In this document: piece by piece, positions 11,370 through 18,490 of the stretch
Numbering within the stretch: the stretch's first letter is position 1
How the letters are laid out: the number at the start of each line of letters is the position of its first letter
Notes under the pieces: model-generated
The model's input: the letters and a program-made list of their open reading frames with translations, nothing else
Databases searched by the model: none
What the model was told of the DNA's origin: nothing
Source of the DNA: JBAZGH01 sp041652935
GTDB lineage: Bacteria > Patescibacteriota > Patescibacteriia > Patescibacteriales > XYC2-FULL-47-12
Assembly: GCA_041652935.1 (NCBI GenBank)
Contig: JBAZGH010000019.1
Span: forward strand, 1 to 18,490
Reading direction: 5' to 3'
DNA: 18,490 bases
Program-made: the position numbers and the translations under genes

Positions 11370-13631
11370 ATGGAAGAAAAAAAATATTCCTGCGAGTGGA
11401 TTGGCCGCACTCTCACTATTGAAACAGGAAAGCTTGCTAAGCAAGCAAACGCAGCCGTGACTGTCCGTTATGGAGACACGGTTATTTTAGCTACGGCCGT
11501 ACAGGCGAAAGAAGTCCGTCCGGGAATGAATTTTTTTCCTTTAACGGTCAGTTATGAGGAAAAATTATATGCCGCCGGGATTATTAAGGGTTCGCGCTGG
11601 ATTAAACGTGAAGGAAGGCCGTCCGACGAAGCGGTTTTAGCCGGACGCATGATTGATCGGGCTATTCGGCCGCTCTTTAACGAAGATGATAAACGTGAAG
11701 TGCAGGTTATGTTGACGGTTTTATCTGTGGACGGCGAAAACGATCCGGAGATTGTTTCTCTAATAGCCGCTTCCGCCGCTTTATCAATATCCGGAATTTA
11801 TTGGCAGGGACCGATTGCCGGAATGAAAGTCGGGCGCATAGACGGGCAGCTGGTTTTAAATCCTGCTTTTGAACAAGAGGAAAAAAGTGATTTAGATTTA
11901 ACCGTTGCCGGATTAAAAGATAAAATTATAATGCTTGAGGCGGGAGCTAAAGAAGTGGCGGAAGATGATATGTACAATGCCACGGAGGAAGCATTAAAAC
12001 AAATGCAGCCAATTCTGAAATTAATTGAAAAAATGAAGAAAGAAATAGGCGTTGAAGTAAAAGAGTTTGAAGCAGTTAATGAAATTACAGATGAAGAGCG
12101 GGGGGCAATTGATAAGGCAAAAGAATGGCTGGAAAAAAATACAGAAAAATTTTTATTCGGCAAGGTGCCGACCGCCCTGAAAGAAGAGCGCAAGGCGCAA
12201 GTTGCGAATGTAAAAGAGGAATTAAAAAAATATTTAACTGCTGAAGGAGCAGAAAAAGAATTAATAAATAAAATAGCCGGCGATTTAGTCTATCCGGCTT
12301 GCGAGGCGGAAATAACCAGGGGAATAATTGAACGCGACCAGCGAGTTGACGGGCGCAAGATAGATGAAATCAGGCCGCTGTCATCCGAGGTTTCTTTGTT
12401 GCCGCGCACCCATGGGTCGGGATTGTTTATGCGCGGAGAAACTCAGGTGCTTTCAATTGTCACACTTGGCTCTCCCGGAGACGAACAAATGCTAGAGGGC
12501 CTGGACGGAAAGTCAACCAAGCGCTATATGCACCACTATAATTTTCCGCCATATTCAGTCGGCGAAGTAAAACAGTTATTCGGCCCATCCCGCCGCGATA
12601 TCGGGCACGGCGCTCTGGCAGAAAAAGCTTTAAAACCGGTTTTGCCGAATGAAGAAGATTTTGCTTATACAATTAGAGTCGTCTCTGAAGTATTGGGTTC
12701 TAACGGTTCTTCCTCAATGGGCGCTACCTGCGGTTCAACGTTATCTTTAATGGACGCTGGCGTTCCGATTAAAAAACCGGTCGCCGGAATCGCCATGGGG
12801 CTGGCCAGCTATAAAGATATGAGCAAGTGGAAAGTTATTACTGACATCCAAGATTTGGAGGACGGCGAGGGCGGCATGGACTTTAAAGTGGCTGGGACAG
12901 TTGACGGCATTACCGCCATCCAGCTTGATACTAAAACTCTGGGATTGCCAATGGACCTAGTAAAAGAAACTTTAATCAAGGCCAAAACAGCCCGCTTGGA
13001 AATTTTAAAAGTTATAGCTAAGGCAATAAAAGAACCGCGGGCAGAATTAAGCCCCTACGCGCCGCGTTTGATTTCATTTAAGATTGACCCGGAAAGAATC
13101 GGCGAAGTTATCGGTTCCGGAGGCAAAATTATCAACGGCATCATTGCCGAAACAAATGTTACTATTGATATTTCTGATGAGGGCATAGTTTCTATCTGCG
13201 CTATTGAGCCGGAAGGAATGGAAAAAGCCAAACAAATGATTGATGATATTCTACGCGAATTCAAGCCGGGTGAAAAGTTCACCGGCAAGGTTACCCGCGT
13301 AATGGATTTTGGCGTGATAGTTGATTTACCCGGCAATCATGACGGCATGGTGCATGTCAGCGAGATGGCCCCCTATCGAGTTGGCAGCCCAAGTGATTTA
13401 TTAAAAATGGGTGATGAAGTAACAGTCCGCATTAAAGAGGTTGAAGAAAATAAAATCAGCCTATCAATGAAGGGGCTTGAAGAAAATGCCGAGCTATGGA
13501 AAGATGAAAAGGGCAAGCAAGAAGGCGGCGGATTTGGCAACGGCGGATTTAACCGGGGCGGATTTGGCGGTCGGCCCAGACAGAATGATAATAGAAGGAG
13601 TAGCGGACCAGCCAGACGGCCTCGCTATTAA
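11370..13631 (+). CDS. pnp: Polyribonucleotide nucleotidyltransferase (PNPase)
   Basis: PNPase degrades RNA 3' to 5' with phosphate, as a trimeric ring. The 753-residue protein shows two RNase PH cores: the first with FFPLTVSYEEKLYAAG and REGRPSDEAVLAGRMIDRAIRPLF; the second with LPRTHGSGLFMRGETQVL, GSNGSSSMGATCGSTLSLMD and the catalytic GGMDFKVAGTVDG. An all-helical linker separates them. A KH domain (IGEVIGSGGKIINGI) and an S1 domain (FTGKVTRVMDFGVIVDLPG) follow, then a Gly/Arg/Asn-rich tail with GGFGNGGFNRGGFGGRPR. ATG 11370 is the start because AAGGA precedes it by five bases and MEEKKYSCEWIGRTL aligns with the family. An upstream TTG (11292) would read through the leader hairpin. Confidence 0.96.
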   Translation: MEEKKYSCEWIGRTLTIETGKLAKQANAAVTVRYGDTVILATAVQAKEVRPGMNFFPLTVSYEEKLYAAGIIKGSRWIKREGRPSDEAVLAGRMIDRAIRPLFNEDDKREVQVMLTVLSVDGENDPEIVSLIAASAALSISGIYWQGPIAGMKVGRIDGQLVLNPAFEQEEKSDLDLTVAGLKDKIIMLEAGAKEVAEDDMYNATEEALKQMQPILKLIEKMKKEIGVEVKEFEAVNEITDEERGAIDKAKEWLEKNTEKFLFGKVPTALKEERKAQVANVKEELKKYLTAEGAEKELINKIAGDLVYPACEAEITRGIIERDQRVDGRKIDEIRPLSSEVSLLPRTHGSGLFMRGETQVLSIVTLGSPGDEQMLEGLDGKSTKRYMHHYNFPPYSVGEVKQLFGPSRRDIGHGALAEKALKPVLPNEEDFAYTIRVVSEVLGSNGSSSMGATCGSTLSLMDAGVPIKKPVAGIAMGLASYKDMSKWKVITDIQDLEDGEGGMDFKVAGTVDGITAIQLDTKTLGLPMDLVKETLIKAKTARLEILKVIAKAIKEPRAELSPYAPRLISFKIDPERIGEVIGSGGKIINGIIAETNVTIDISDEGIVSICAIEPEGMEKAKQMIDDILREFKPGEKFTGKVTRVMDFGVIVDLPGNHDGMVHVSEMAPYRVGSPSDLLKMGDEVTVRIKEVEENKISLSMKGLEENAELWKDEKGKQEGGGFGNGGFNRGGFGGRPRQNDNRRSSGPARRPRY

Positions 13632-13661
13632 GTTTAATTAGCCCCATAATTATGATAATAT

Positions 13662-13691
13662 AAAAGCACGGGCAAAAAAGCTCGTGCTTTT
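13662..13691 (+). terminator. Hairpin after pnp, directly before tRNA-Arg(TCT)
   Basis: AAAAGCACG (13662-13670) and CGTGCTTTT (13683-13691) form a 9-bp stem extended by GC/GC toward the loop. It looks like an intrinsic terminator, but the T tail is only four bases and the tRNA begins five bases later, so some read-through or a processing role is likely. Confidence 0.7.
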
Positions 13692-13695
13692 AAGA

Positions 13696-13767
13696 GCTCC
13701 TGTAGTTCAAGGGATAGAACAGCGGCCTTCTAAGCCGCGGATCCAGGTTCGAGTCCTGGCGGGAGCA
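13696..13767 (+). tRNA. tRNA-Arg(TCT)
   Basis: The 72-base cloverleaf has an acceptor GCTCCTG/CGGGAGC with one G-U pair and a D arm GTTC/GAAC. The anticodon stem GCGGC/GCCGC encloses the loop CTTCTAA (anticodon TCT, reads AGA), and the T arm is CCAGG-TTCGAGT-CCTGG. Its body resembles tRNA-Arg(CCT) at 9487. CCA is not encoded. Confidence 0.95.
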
Positions 13768-13773
13768 CATGGT

Positions 13774-13802
13774 TTGACATTTTTAAATTTAAGATTTAGA
13801 AT
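13774..13802 (+). promoter_or_regulatory. tRNA-His promoter
   Basis: Perfect TTGACA (13774-13779), 17 bases, TAGAAT (13797-13802). The tRNA 5' end lies 55 bases further on. Confidence 0.65.
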
Positions 13803-13857
13803 TTGTTTGTTGTTTAGAATTTAGTATTTGAAATTTTTCTAGGATTGCCAGAATAAT

Positions 13858-13930
13858 GGTGGGATTGGTGAAGCGGTTATCACATGAGCTTGTGGTGCTC
13901 AAGTTACGGGTTCGATTCCCGTATCCCACC
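13858..13930 (+). tRNA. tRNA-His(GTG)
   Basis: Acceptor GTGGGAT/ATCCCAC. The preceding G (position -1, 13858) can pair with C73 (13930), the tRNA-His identity pair. D arm GTGA/TCAC. The anticodon stem TGAGC/GCTCA encloses the loop TTGTGGT (anticodon GTG). T arm ACGGG-TTCGATT-CCCGT. The full CCA is not encoded (C-A follows C73). A terminator follows. Confidence 0.94.
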
Positions 13931-13936
13931 CATATA

Positions 13937-13971
13937 AAAAAACACCTCCGTGAAAACGGGGGCGTTTTTTT
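13937..13971 (+). terminator. Terminator after tRNA-His
   Basis: The arms AAAAAACACCTCCGT and ACGGGGGCGTTTTTT enclose a GAAA tetraloop, with one mismatch and one G-T pair, ending in a T run. Confidence 0.85.
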
Positions 13972-13984
13972 ATCAAAATAAAAA

Positions 13985-13993
13985 TGGTATACT
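13985..13993 (+). promoter_or_regulatory. Extended -10 promoter of the surface-protein gene
   Basis: TGGTATACT is an extended -10 element (TGN plus TATACT) with no good -35 box, 23 bases before the ATG at 14017. The predicted leader is very short and lacks an SD. Confidence 0.5.
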
Positions 13994-14016
13994 TAAATTA
14001 AGTAAAATTATTATAT

Positions 14017-16920
14017 ATGCATTTTTCAGTATTCTTAAAACAGCTAAAAAAAGCAGGAGCATCAGTTATGTTTGGAGCCCTGCTTTTTTTTGTCTTCATT
14101 TTTCCCGCACAAGCGGCAGATTCAAATTCCGCTTATGGCGTCGTAGAACAAACCTCCAAGAGCATTAAGGCGGGCGTTAATACAGTCGGAGAAAATTCCG
14201 GCGATATTTTAGGCATCGCGACAGGATTTTTTGGTTTAGCTGGAGAATTTTTTAATAAAATAACTTCATGGATAGGCAATGTCATAACGAATTATCCAAA
14301 AACATTCAATACTGTTAGCGCGCAAGCCGGCGGCGTCCTCAGCAGGTATTTTAAAGTAATTGTCGCGCTGGTATCGTTAATAATTATCTTTTTTATTTTA
14401 AGGCAGCTTTTAAAGATTGGGGCGTTAAGAAAATTTTTAACGGCATTTCTTATCAAAGGCATAGTTAGCTTGATTATTATTATCGGTTTGGCCGGTTTAT
14501 TAGCATGGACAATCGGCAGTCTGCCGGCGCTAGAAAAGCTAGATAGCAGCTTAGGAAGCATAGTTGAAAAGATAAGGAAGGATTTTGAAGCTGAATTAGA
14601 ACCGCAGGAATATGCCGAGGAAGACATAATGGAAGAAGGCATAATAATTGAAGATGAATTAATAGTTGCGGAAGGAAAAAAAATATTTAACGAAGAAGAA
14701 GAGACATTATTATCGCAAATAGCCCAGGTTCCGTCTGCTGTTTTCAGCGCCGCGAAAAAAGCGGTTAATTCTTTGATGGAATTATTGCCTTTTGTAGAGG
14801 ACTCTATTGACGGCGGTTGGAGCGACTGGAACGACTGGAGCGAATGTTCAGTTACCTGCGGCGGCGGTACGGCGATCAGAGCGCGTGAATGCAATAATCC
14901 GGCGCCGCAGGGAAACGGAAAATATTGTCCGGGAATTTCCAGGTATTTCCGCAATTGCAATATCCAGGCCTGCCCGGCAGAGGATAAAGCGTGCAGTGAA
15001 GAGTGTTTTAACGATTGCGGGGCATACAAAGACATAAATGAATGTATCGGAAATATATGCGCTTCATGCCCGCTGAGCTGTGAAAGCGAATATGACTGCG
15101 ATTTCGGTTCGGCGTACTGCGGTTATGCTTCCGAAGAGGATTATAAAGCCGATAAAGAAAAGACATGTCTATATCGTTCAACTCCATTATTATCTGATTT
15201 TAATGTAATTCGGATGGACCCGGGGACTAAATTTAAAATAACCTGGGATCTTGACCCCTGGGAAACGCGGGAGGTTGATTATTTTGAATTATGGCGCAAG
15301 CCTGTTTTTGGAAATTGGGAGATAGTCTCCGGTTATGAGCTTATTGATGCCGATGTGCGCGAAGTTATTGACGAGCCGGAACCCGGAAAGAGCTATAGCT
15401 ACGGCTTGCATATAATTGAAAAAAGCGAGTACACCGCTTATCCTTCAAATTGGCTGGCGGAGAAAGGCTATACTTCAAAAGACATTAATAAAATTACCGA
15501 CGCTGGCTATAGCTTTGATGATTTGGACAGAATCAGGAAAAAGGGGCTGAGCGCGGAGGACGAAGAATGGTTCGGGGACAACGGGTATAGCGATATAGAA
15601 AATATAATAAGAACAGAGTATAGCACGGAAAAAATGTCAGGGTTTTTTACTGTTCCAATGCCGGCCGGCTTGGCTATTAATACCACTGATTTTTTTAGCT
15701 ATCAAGAAGGGCATTATTCCGTCTTCGTGACCGGCGGAGCAATCAATTTAAAAAAAGATAAAATATTCGGGCAGGAAGCAGGGCCATTAACGCAAAATGG
15801 CGGTTATAGCCCGCAAGCCAGTATTTTTGTCGGGCATGGAGTAGCGCAATATTTTTATAAAGGAGACAGCGAAGAAGATTATGACAAAATTATGGTCTTA
15901 TCTCCCTACACAAATACGGACCAACAGCCCCTGTGGCTGATGGGTGAAGCCAGCGGTATATATGGAGAAACAGCGGGCGGCATGGCTCAAAGCCCATGGA
16001 GTAAAGAGCAACTAAGAAATTATTTTAAAGACATCGGAATCTCCGGCCATGTAACGCAAGTTATGTATTATCAGCATCGGGAAAATAATAATTTAACTCC
16101 TTACGCCGATCCTTATTTTCCAGTAGGAATGCAAGAATTAAGCGCAGGCAACGGCCGCTGGAAGCACGGCGACAGGCCCTTTACAGAGTGGCAAAGCGAC
16201 ACTTATTATTTAGGGGGAAATTATCAAAGCCTTAACTCGGGGTTTGTAGAGGCTGTGCGCTGGACGGCCGATGATTATTTAAATTATGTTAATAGTTATT
16301 ATCATTACATAGAAAATACCAGTAAAGATTTTGTCGGTTTGCAGAACAGGTCCTGCGATAGAGAGACGGATTATTTTAACACCAAGGGCGTTTATAATAA
16401 TAATCCCTTCTGCCCTTCGCAAAGATTATTGGCCGCTTTGGATGAAACAGCCGGCGAGTATGAATATAATATTATGAGAATTATTTTTTATGAAGATGTT
16501 CCTAGTATTAATGGCAGATGCGCGCATAACGGCTTTAAAATAATGCATCCTTACCAGAATGGCGTTACGATAACAATGGATGAGCAGACGCAGGCCGGCG
16601 GTTATCCTGTTCCTGATACGACCTGCATCTATGAAGGATATTATCTCCGTGGTTATGATATGCTCGCTAGAAACTGGCCGTCAAGCAATTCGGCAGAAAT
16701 CGGCGTATTAAACTTTAGCGTAGACACGGGAGATAATGCTTTATTAGAATTTATGATCGGCCAGCCGGTTAAAGGATCTCGCAGCACAGTTTATATGATC
16801 GAGGCTGACGGGCTCCATTTATATAAATATATGTTGACTGCGGAAGAATTTAATAATTTAGGCGGCCGCTATATCCCCATCAGCGATGAAGTTTTAAATA
16901 ATATTCCTAGCCTTAATTAA
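14017..16920 (+). CDS. Large secreted, membrane-anchored surface protein with thrombospondin type-1 domain
   Basis: This 967-residue protein has a signal peptide (1-33, hydrophobic core 17-29, cleavage site AQA). Two membrane helices follow (about 113-133 and 148-170), joined by a basic loop with RQLLKIGALRK, so the remaining ~790 residues should face outside. After an acidic linker comes a TSP1 domain (266-320) with Trp268/271/274, Arg288/290 and six Cys (277, 281, 292, 304, 314, 319). A Cys-rich segment follows (to about 384), then a fibronectin-III-like strand region (about 391-470) and four 13-residue repeats (484-535). The large C-terminal part (540-967) is unrecognised. No sortase motif. 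It is probably an adhesin or host-contact protein; this is inference. It has its own promoter and converges on the helicase gene. Confidence 0.8.
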   Translation: MHFSVFLKQLKKAGASVMFGALLFFVFIFPAQAADSNSAYGVVEQTSKSIKAGVNTVGENSGDILGIATGFFGLAGEFFNKITSWIGNVITNYPKTFNTVSAQAGGVLSRYFKVIVALVSLIIIFFILRQLLKIGALRKFLTAFLIKGIVSLIIIIGLAGLLAWTIGSLPALEKLDSSLGSIVEKIRKDFEAELEPQEYAEEDIMEEGIIIEDELIVAEGKKIFNEEEETLLSQIAQVPSAVFSAAKKAVNSLMELLPFVEDSIDGGWSDWNDWSECSVTCGGGTAIRARECNNPAPQGNGKYCPGISRYFRNCNIQACPAEDKACSEECFNDCGAYKDINECIGNICASCPLSCESEYDCDFGSAYCGYASEEDYKADKEKTCLYRSTPLLSDFNVIRMDPGTKFKITWDLDPWETREVDYFELWRKPVFGNWEIVSGYELIDADVREVIDEPEPGKSYSYGLHIIEKSEYTAYPSNWLAEKGYTSKDINKITDAGYSFDDLDRIRKKGLSAEDEEWFGDNGYSDIENIIRTEYSTEKMSGFFTVPMPAGLAINTTDFFSYQEGHYSVFVTGGAINLKKDKIFGQEAGPLTQNGGYSPQASIFVGHGVAQYFYKGDSEEDYDKIMVLSPYTNTDQQPLWLMGEASGIYGETAGGMAQSPWSKEQLRNYFKDIGISGHVTQVMYYQHRENNNLTPYADPYFPVGMQELSAGNGRWKHGDRPFTEWQSDTYYLGGNYQSLNSGFVEAVRWTADDYLNYVNSYYHYIENTSKDFVGLQNRSCDRETDYFNTKGVYNNNPFCPSQRLLAALDETAGEYEYNIMRIIFYEDVPSINGRCAHNGFKIMHPYQNGVTITMDEQTQAGGYPVPDTTCIYEGYYLRGYDMLARNWPSSNSAEIGVLNFSVDTGDNALLEFMIGQPVKGSRSTVYMIEADGLHLYKYMLTAEEFNNLGGRYIPISDEVLNNIPSLN

Positions 16921-16953
16921 AGAATTTTTCCCCCATTGTTTATATAGTCCCCC

Positions 16954-16985
16954 AAAAACATCCCGCAATATTGCGGGATGTTTTT
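16954..16985. terminator. Bidirectional terminator between surface-protein and helicase genes
   Basis: AAAAACATCCCGCAA (16954-16968) and TTGCGGGATGTTTTT (16971-16985) are perfect 15-bp complements with a two-base centre, giving A/T tails on both strands. It sits between convergent genes. Confidence 0.9.
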
Positions 16986-17004
16986 AAATTAAAGTAGAAA
17001 AAAT

Positions 17005-18321
17005 TTATTTTATTTTTCGCCCTCTGTTATTTATGAATTTACCAGATGAATTTGTATTTTTTCGGTGGCGATTATTTTGTGAAGATTGATTACGGCTGCC
17101 CCGGAAGGGGTGGCGATTTTTGCCTGAGCGAGCGCGGGCAAATTTACTCCGACCCATTGATCGGATTTTATGAGAAGTGCTTGGTCCGCCAGCGACCTCA
17201 GTTGTAATTCCAGTTCTCTTTGAGATCGGCAGAGATTTTTTAATCAACCGTTCGATATCCAAAATATCGCGCTTTTGGGAGGGGGCGGCAAAAGAAATGG
17301 CATGGCCGGTATGTCCGGCACGTCCGGTGCGTCCGACTCGATGCACATAGTCTTCGGCTTTTTCCGGCAAGTCGTAATTAATAATTGTTTCAATATTTTT
17401 TACATCAATCCCGCGGGATGCTACATCAGTCGCCACCAGTATTCTAGCTCGACCGCTTTTGAAGTCAGCCAGCGCCCGCAGCCGCTGGTTCAGATTGCAA
17501 TTAGAGTGCATCTCCGTTGAGCTATGCCCCATTTTTCTAATATTTAAAGCAATTTTTTTAGCGCCATGTTTAGTGCGGCTGAATACTAAAGTACTACCCT
17601 TATGTTCTTTTAGGATTGCTTCCAGCAAATCCATTTTTGACTCCGGGCGGACAAAAAATATTTCATGCGTAATATCAGCCGCTACGCTACCGGCCGGAGT
17701 TATCTCTACCCTGATCGGGAATTTCATATAATTATTGGCGATATTTACAATTTCCGCGGGCATGGTAGCGGAAAATAACATAGTTTGCCTTTCCTGCGGT
17801 ATAGTTTGCAATATTTTTTTTAGCTGCGGCGCAAAGCCCATGTCTAACATTCGATCTGCTTCATCCAGTACTAAAACCGAAATTTTATCTAACTTGATTG
17901 TTTTACGTTCTAGATGGTCAATCAATCGGCCAGGGGTAGCAATTACGATATGGGGGTTGCGCTGCAACTGAAAAATTTGTTGGCGCATGTTTCCGCCTCC
18001 AATTATAACGGCGGTTTTCAGTCCCAAAGACCGCCCTATTTTATTAAGTTCTTCATCAACCTGAACAGATAGCTCCCTAGTAGGAAGCAATATTAAGCCA
18101 GTTCCCTTGGTTTGCGCCAGGCGCTGAATCATTGGAATGCCAAAAGAAAGAGTTTTACCCGTGCCAGTCTGGGCAATACCCATAATATCCTTGCCCTCAA
18201 TGGCAATTGGTATGGTTTGATGTTGGATTTGGGTAGGAATGCTGAATTTTAGCCGGTCTAAAATGTCTATAATTTTAGGCGCTATTCCCAATCCGTCAAA
18301 TGATTGTAGTTGTGGTGTCAT
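17005..18321 (-). CDS. DEAD-box RNA helicase, RhlE/CsdA type
   Basis: This 438-residue ATP-dependent RNA helicase has all core motifs. These are the Q motif region (FDGLGIAPKIIDIL...PTQIQHQTIP), Walker A AQTGTGKT (50-57), PTREL, TPGRLIDHL, DEAD (153-156), SAT (184-186), ATDVASRGIDV and HRVGRTGRAGHTGHA. The C-terminal tail (about 370-438) is basic, rich in Arg, Ser, Gly and Asn, and likely binds RNA. Such helicases unwind RNA in ribosome assembly, decay or cold adaptation; a link to PNPase is plausible but is not shown by gene order. A strong promoter lies 90 bases upstream and the leader contains a terminator-like hairpin, suggesting attenuation. No SD before the ATG. Confidence 0.93.
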   Translation of the reverse strand: MTPQLQSFDGLGIAPKIIDILDRLKFSIPTQIQHQTIPIAIEGKDIMGIAQTGTGKTLSFGIPMIQRLAQTKGTGLILLPTRELSVQVDEELNKIGRSLGLKTAVIIGGGNMRQQIFQLQRNPHIVIATPGRLIDHLERKTIKLDKISVLVLDEADRMLDMGFAPQLKKILQTIPQERQTMLFSATMPAEIVNIANNYMKFPIRVEITPAGSVAADITHEIFFVRPESKMDLLEAILKEHKGSTLVFSRTKHGAKKIALNIRKMGHSSTEMHSNCNLNQRLRALADFKSGRARILVATDVASRGIDVKNIETIINYDLPEKAEDYVHRVGRTGRAGHTGHAISFAAPSQKRDILDIERLIKKSLPISKRTGITTEVAGGPSTSHKIRSMGRSKFARARSGKNRHPFRGSRNQSSQNNRHRKNTNSSGKFINNRGRKIK

Positions 18322-18331
18322 AAATTGTAAT

Positions 18332-18374
18332 AAAAAATCTGACCAGAGTTTTTAAGGCCAGATGTTTTAATCTG
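18332..18374 (-). promoter_or_regulatory. Putative transcription attenuator in the helicase leader
   Basis: On the minus strand ATCTGGCC (18363-18356) pairs with GGTCAGAT (18344-18337), 8 bp with one G-U and an 11-base loop, and TTTTTT follows at once. This is an intrinsic terminator between promoter and start codon. Just upstream, CAGAT (18374-18370) can pair with ATCTG of the terminator's own 5' arm, an alternative that would prevent termination. Confidence 0.6.
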
Positions 18375-18408
18375 ATACAGAAAAAGGTAGTCTTTTAGGT
18401 TATGTGTT

Positions 18409-18437
18409 ATAATAGCACATCTAAATAATTTTGTCAA
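18409..18437 (-). promoter_or_regulatory. Helicase promoter
   Basis: Perfect TTGACA (18437-18432), 17 bases, TATTAT (18414-18409) on the minus strand. The predicted leader is about 80 bases. Confidence 0.8.
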
Positions 18438-18447
18438 ATGAAAAACC

Positions 18448-18478
18448 AAAAACCACCGTTTTATAACAGTGGTTTTTG
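18448..18478. terminator. Terminator hairpin near the right edge
   Basis: AAAAACCAC (18448-18456) and GTGGTTTTT (18469-18477) form a 9-bp stem with a 12-base loop, with A/T tails usable on either strand. It probably ends a gene to the right of the window. Confidence 0.75.
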
Positions 18479-18490
18479 TAATACTTATAA

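Noticed and set aside
14292..15035. 247-codon open frame on the minus strand
   Set aside because: It is a shadow of the surface-protein gene. Its translation is Ser-rich low-complexity sequence with no domain, promoter or ribosome site.

Overview
The window looks like a chromosomal segment of a Candidatus Patescibacteria (CPR) bacterium, most likely of the Parcubacteria group. The grounds are AT-rich intergenic DNA, a short YidC without the large periplasmic domain, genes mostly without Shine-Dalgarno sequences, a bactofilin, and a large secreted protein with eukaryote-like domains. No RNA or marker gene here fixes the lineage. The standard code fits: TGA is used as a stop (rpiB) and no core gene needs it as a sense codon. 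This argues against the Gracilibacteria/SR1 code.

Region 1 (1-3000) is accessory DNA. It holds the tail of a truncated gene, a small orphan gene on the minus strand, a hicBA toxin-antitoxin pair and three small membrane proteins. The spacers between them contain a family of related inverted-repeat ends: ATAACA plus an 11-bp arm on the left, and an arm plus NNAC-GTTAT on the right. In two sites the arms differ from each other but stay exactly complementary within each site. The layout resembles a cassette array with attC-like or terminal-inverted-repeat boundaries; no recombinase is in the window.

Region 2 (3056-9385) is the core replication and membrane-insertion block. It runs rpiB, dnaN and dnaA (minus), then rpmH-rnpA-yidD-yidC (plus, divergent from dnaA), then a bactofilin and a degenerate diacylglycerol-kinase-like protein (minus). 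Region 3 (9387-10389) has tRNA-Arg(CCT), an AT-rich segment with two perfect DnaA boxes that is the best oriC candidate, tRNA-Ala(GGC), and a hairpin-rich spacer of unknown role.

Region 4 (10283-13930) is an RNA-processing cluster: rpsO (S15 with an acidic tail), a NYN-domain protein and pnp (with a long leader hairpin), followed by tRNA-Arg(TCT) and tRNA-His(GTG). Region 5 (13985-18478) has a 967-residue secreted or membrane-anchored surface protein with a thrombospondin type-1 domain. It is convergent with an RhlE-type DEAD-box helicase whose leader holds an apparent intrinsic terminator and a competing hairpin, suggesting attenuation.

Most transcription units are closed by clear intrinsic terminators, and many have good TTGACA-N17-TATAAT-type promoters, listed individually.
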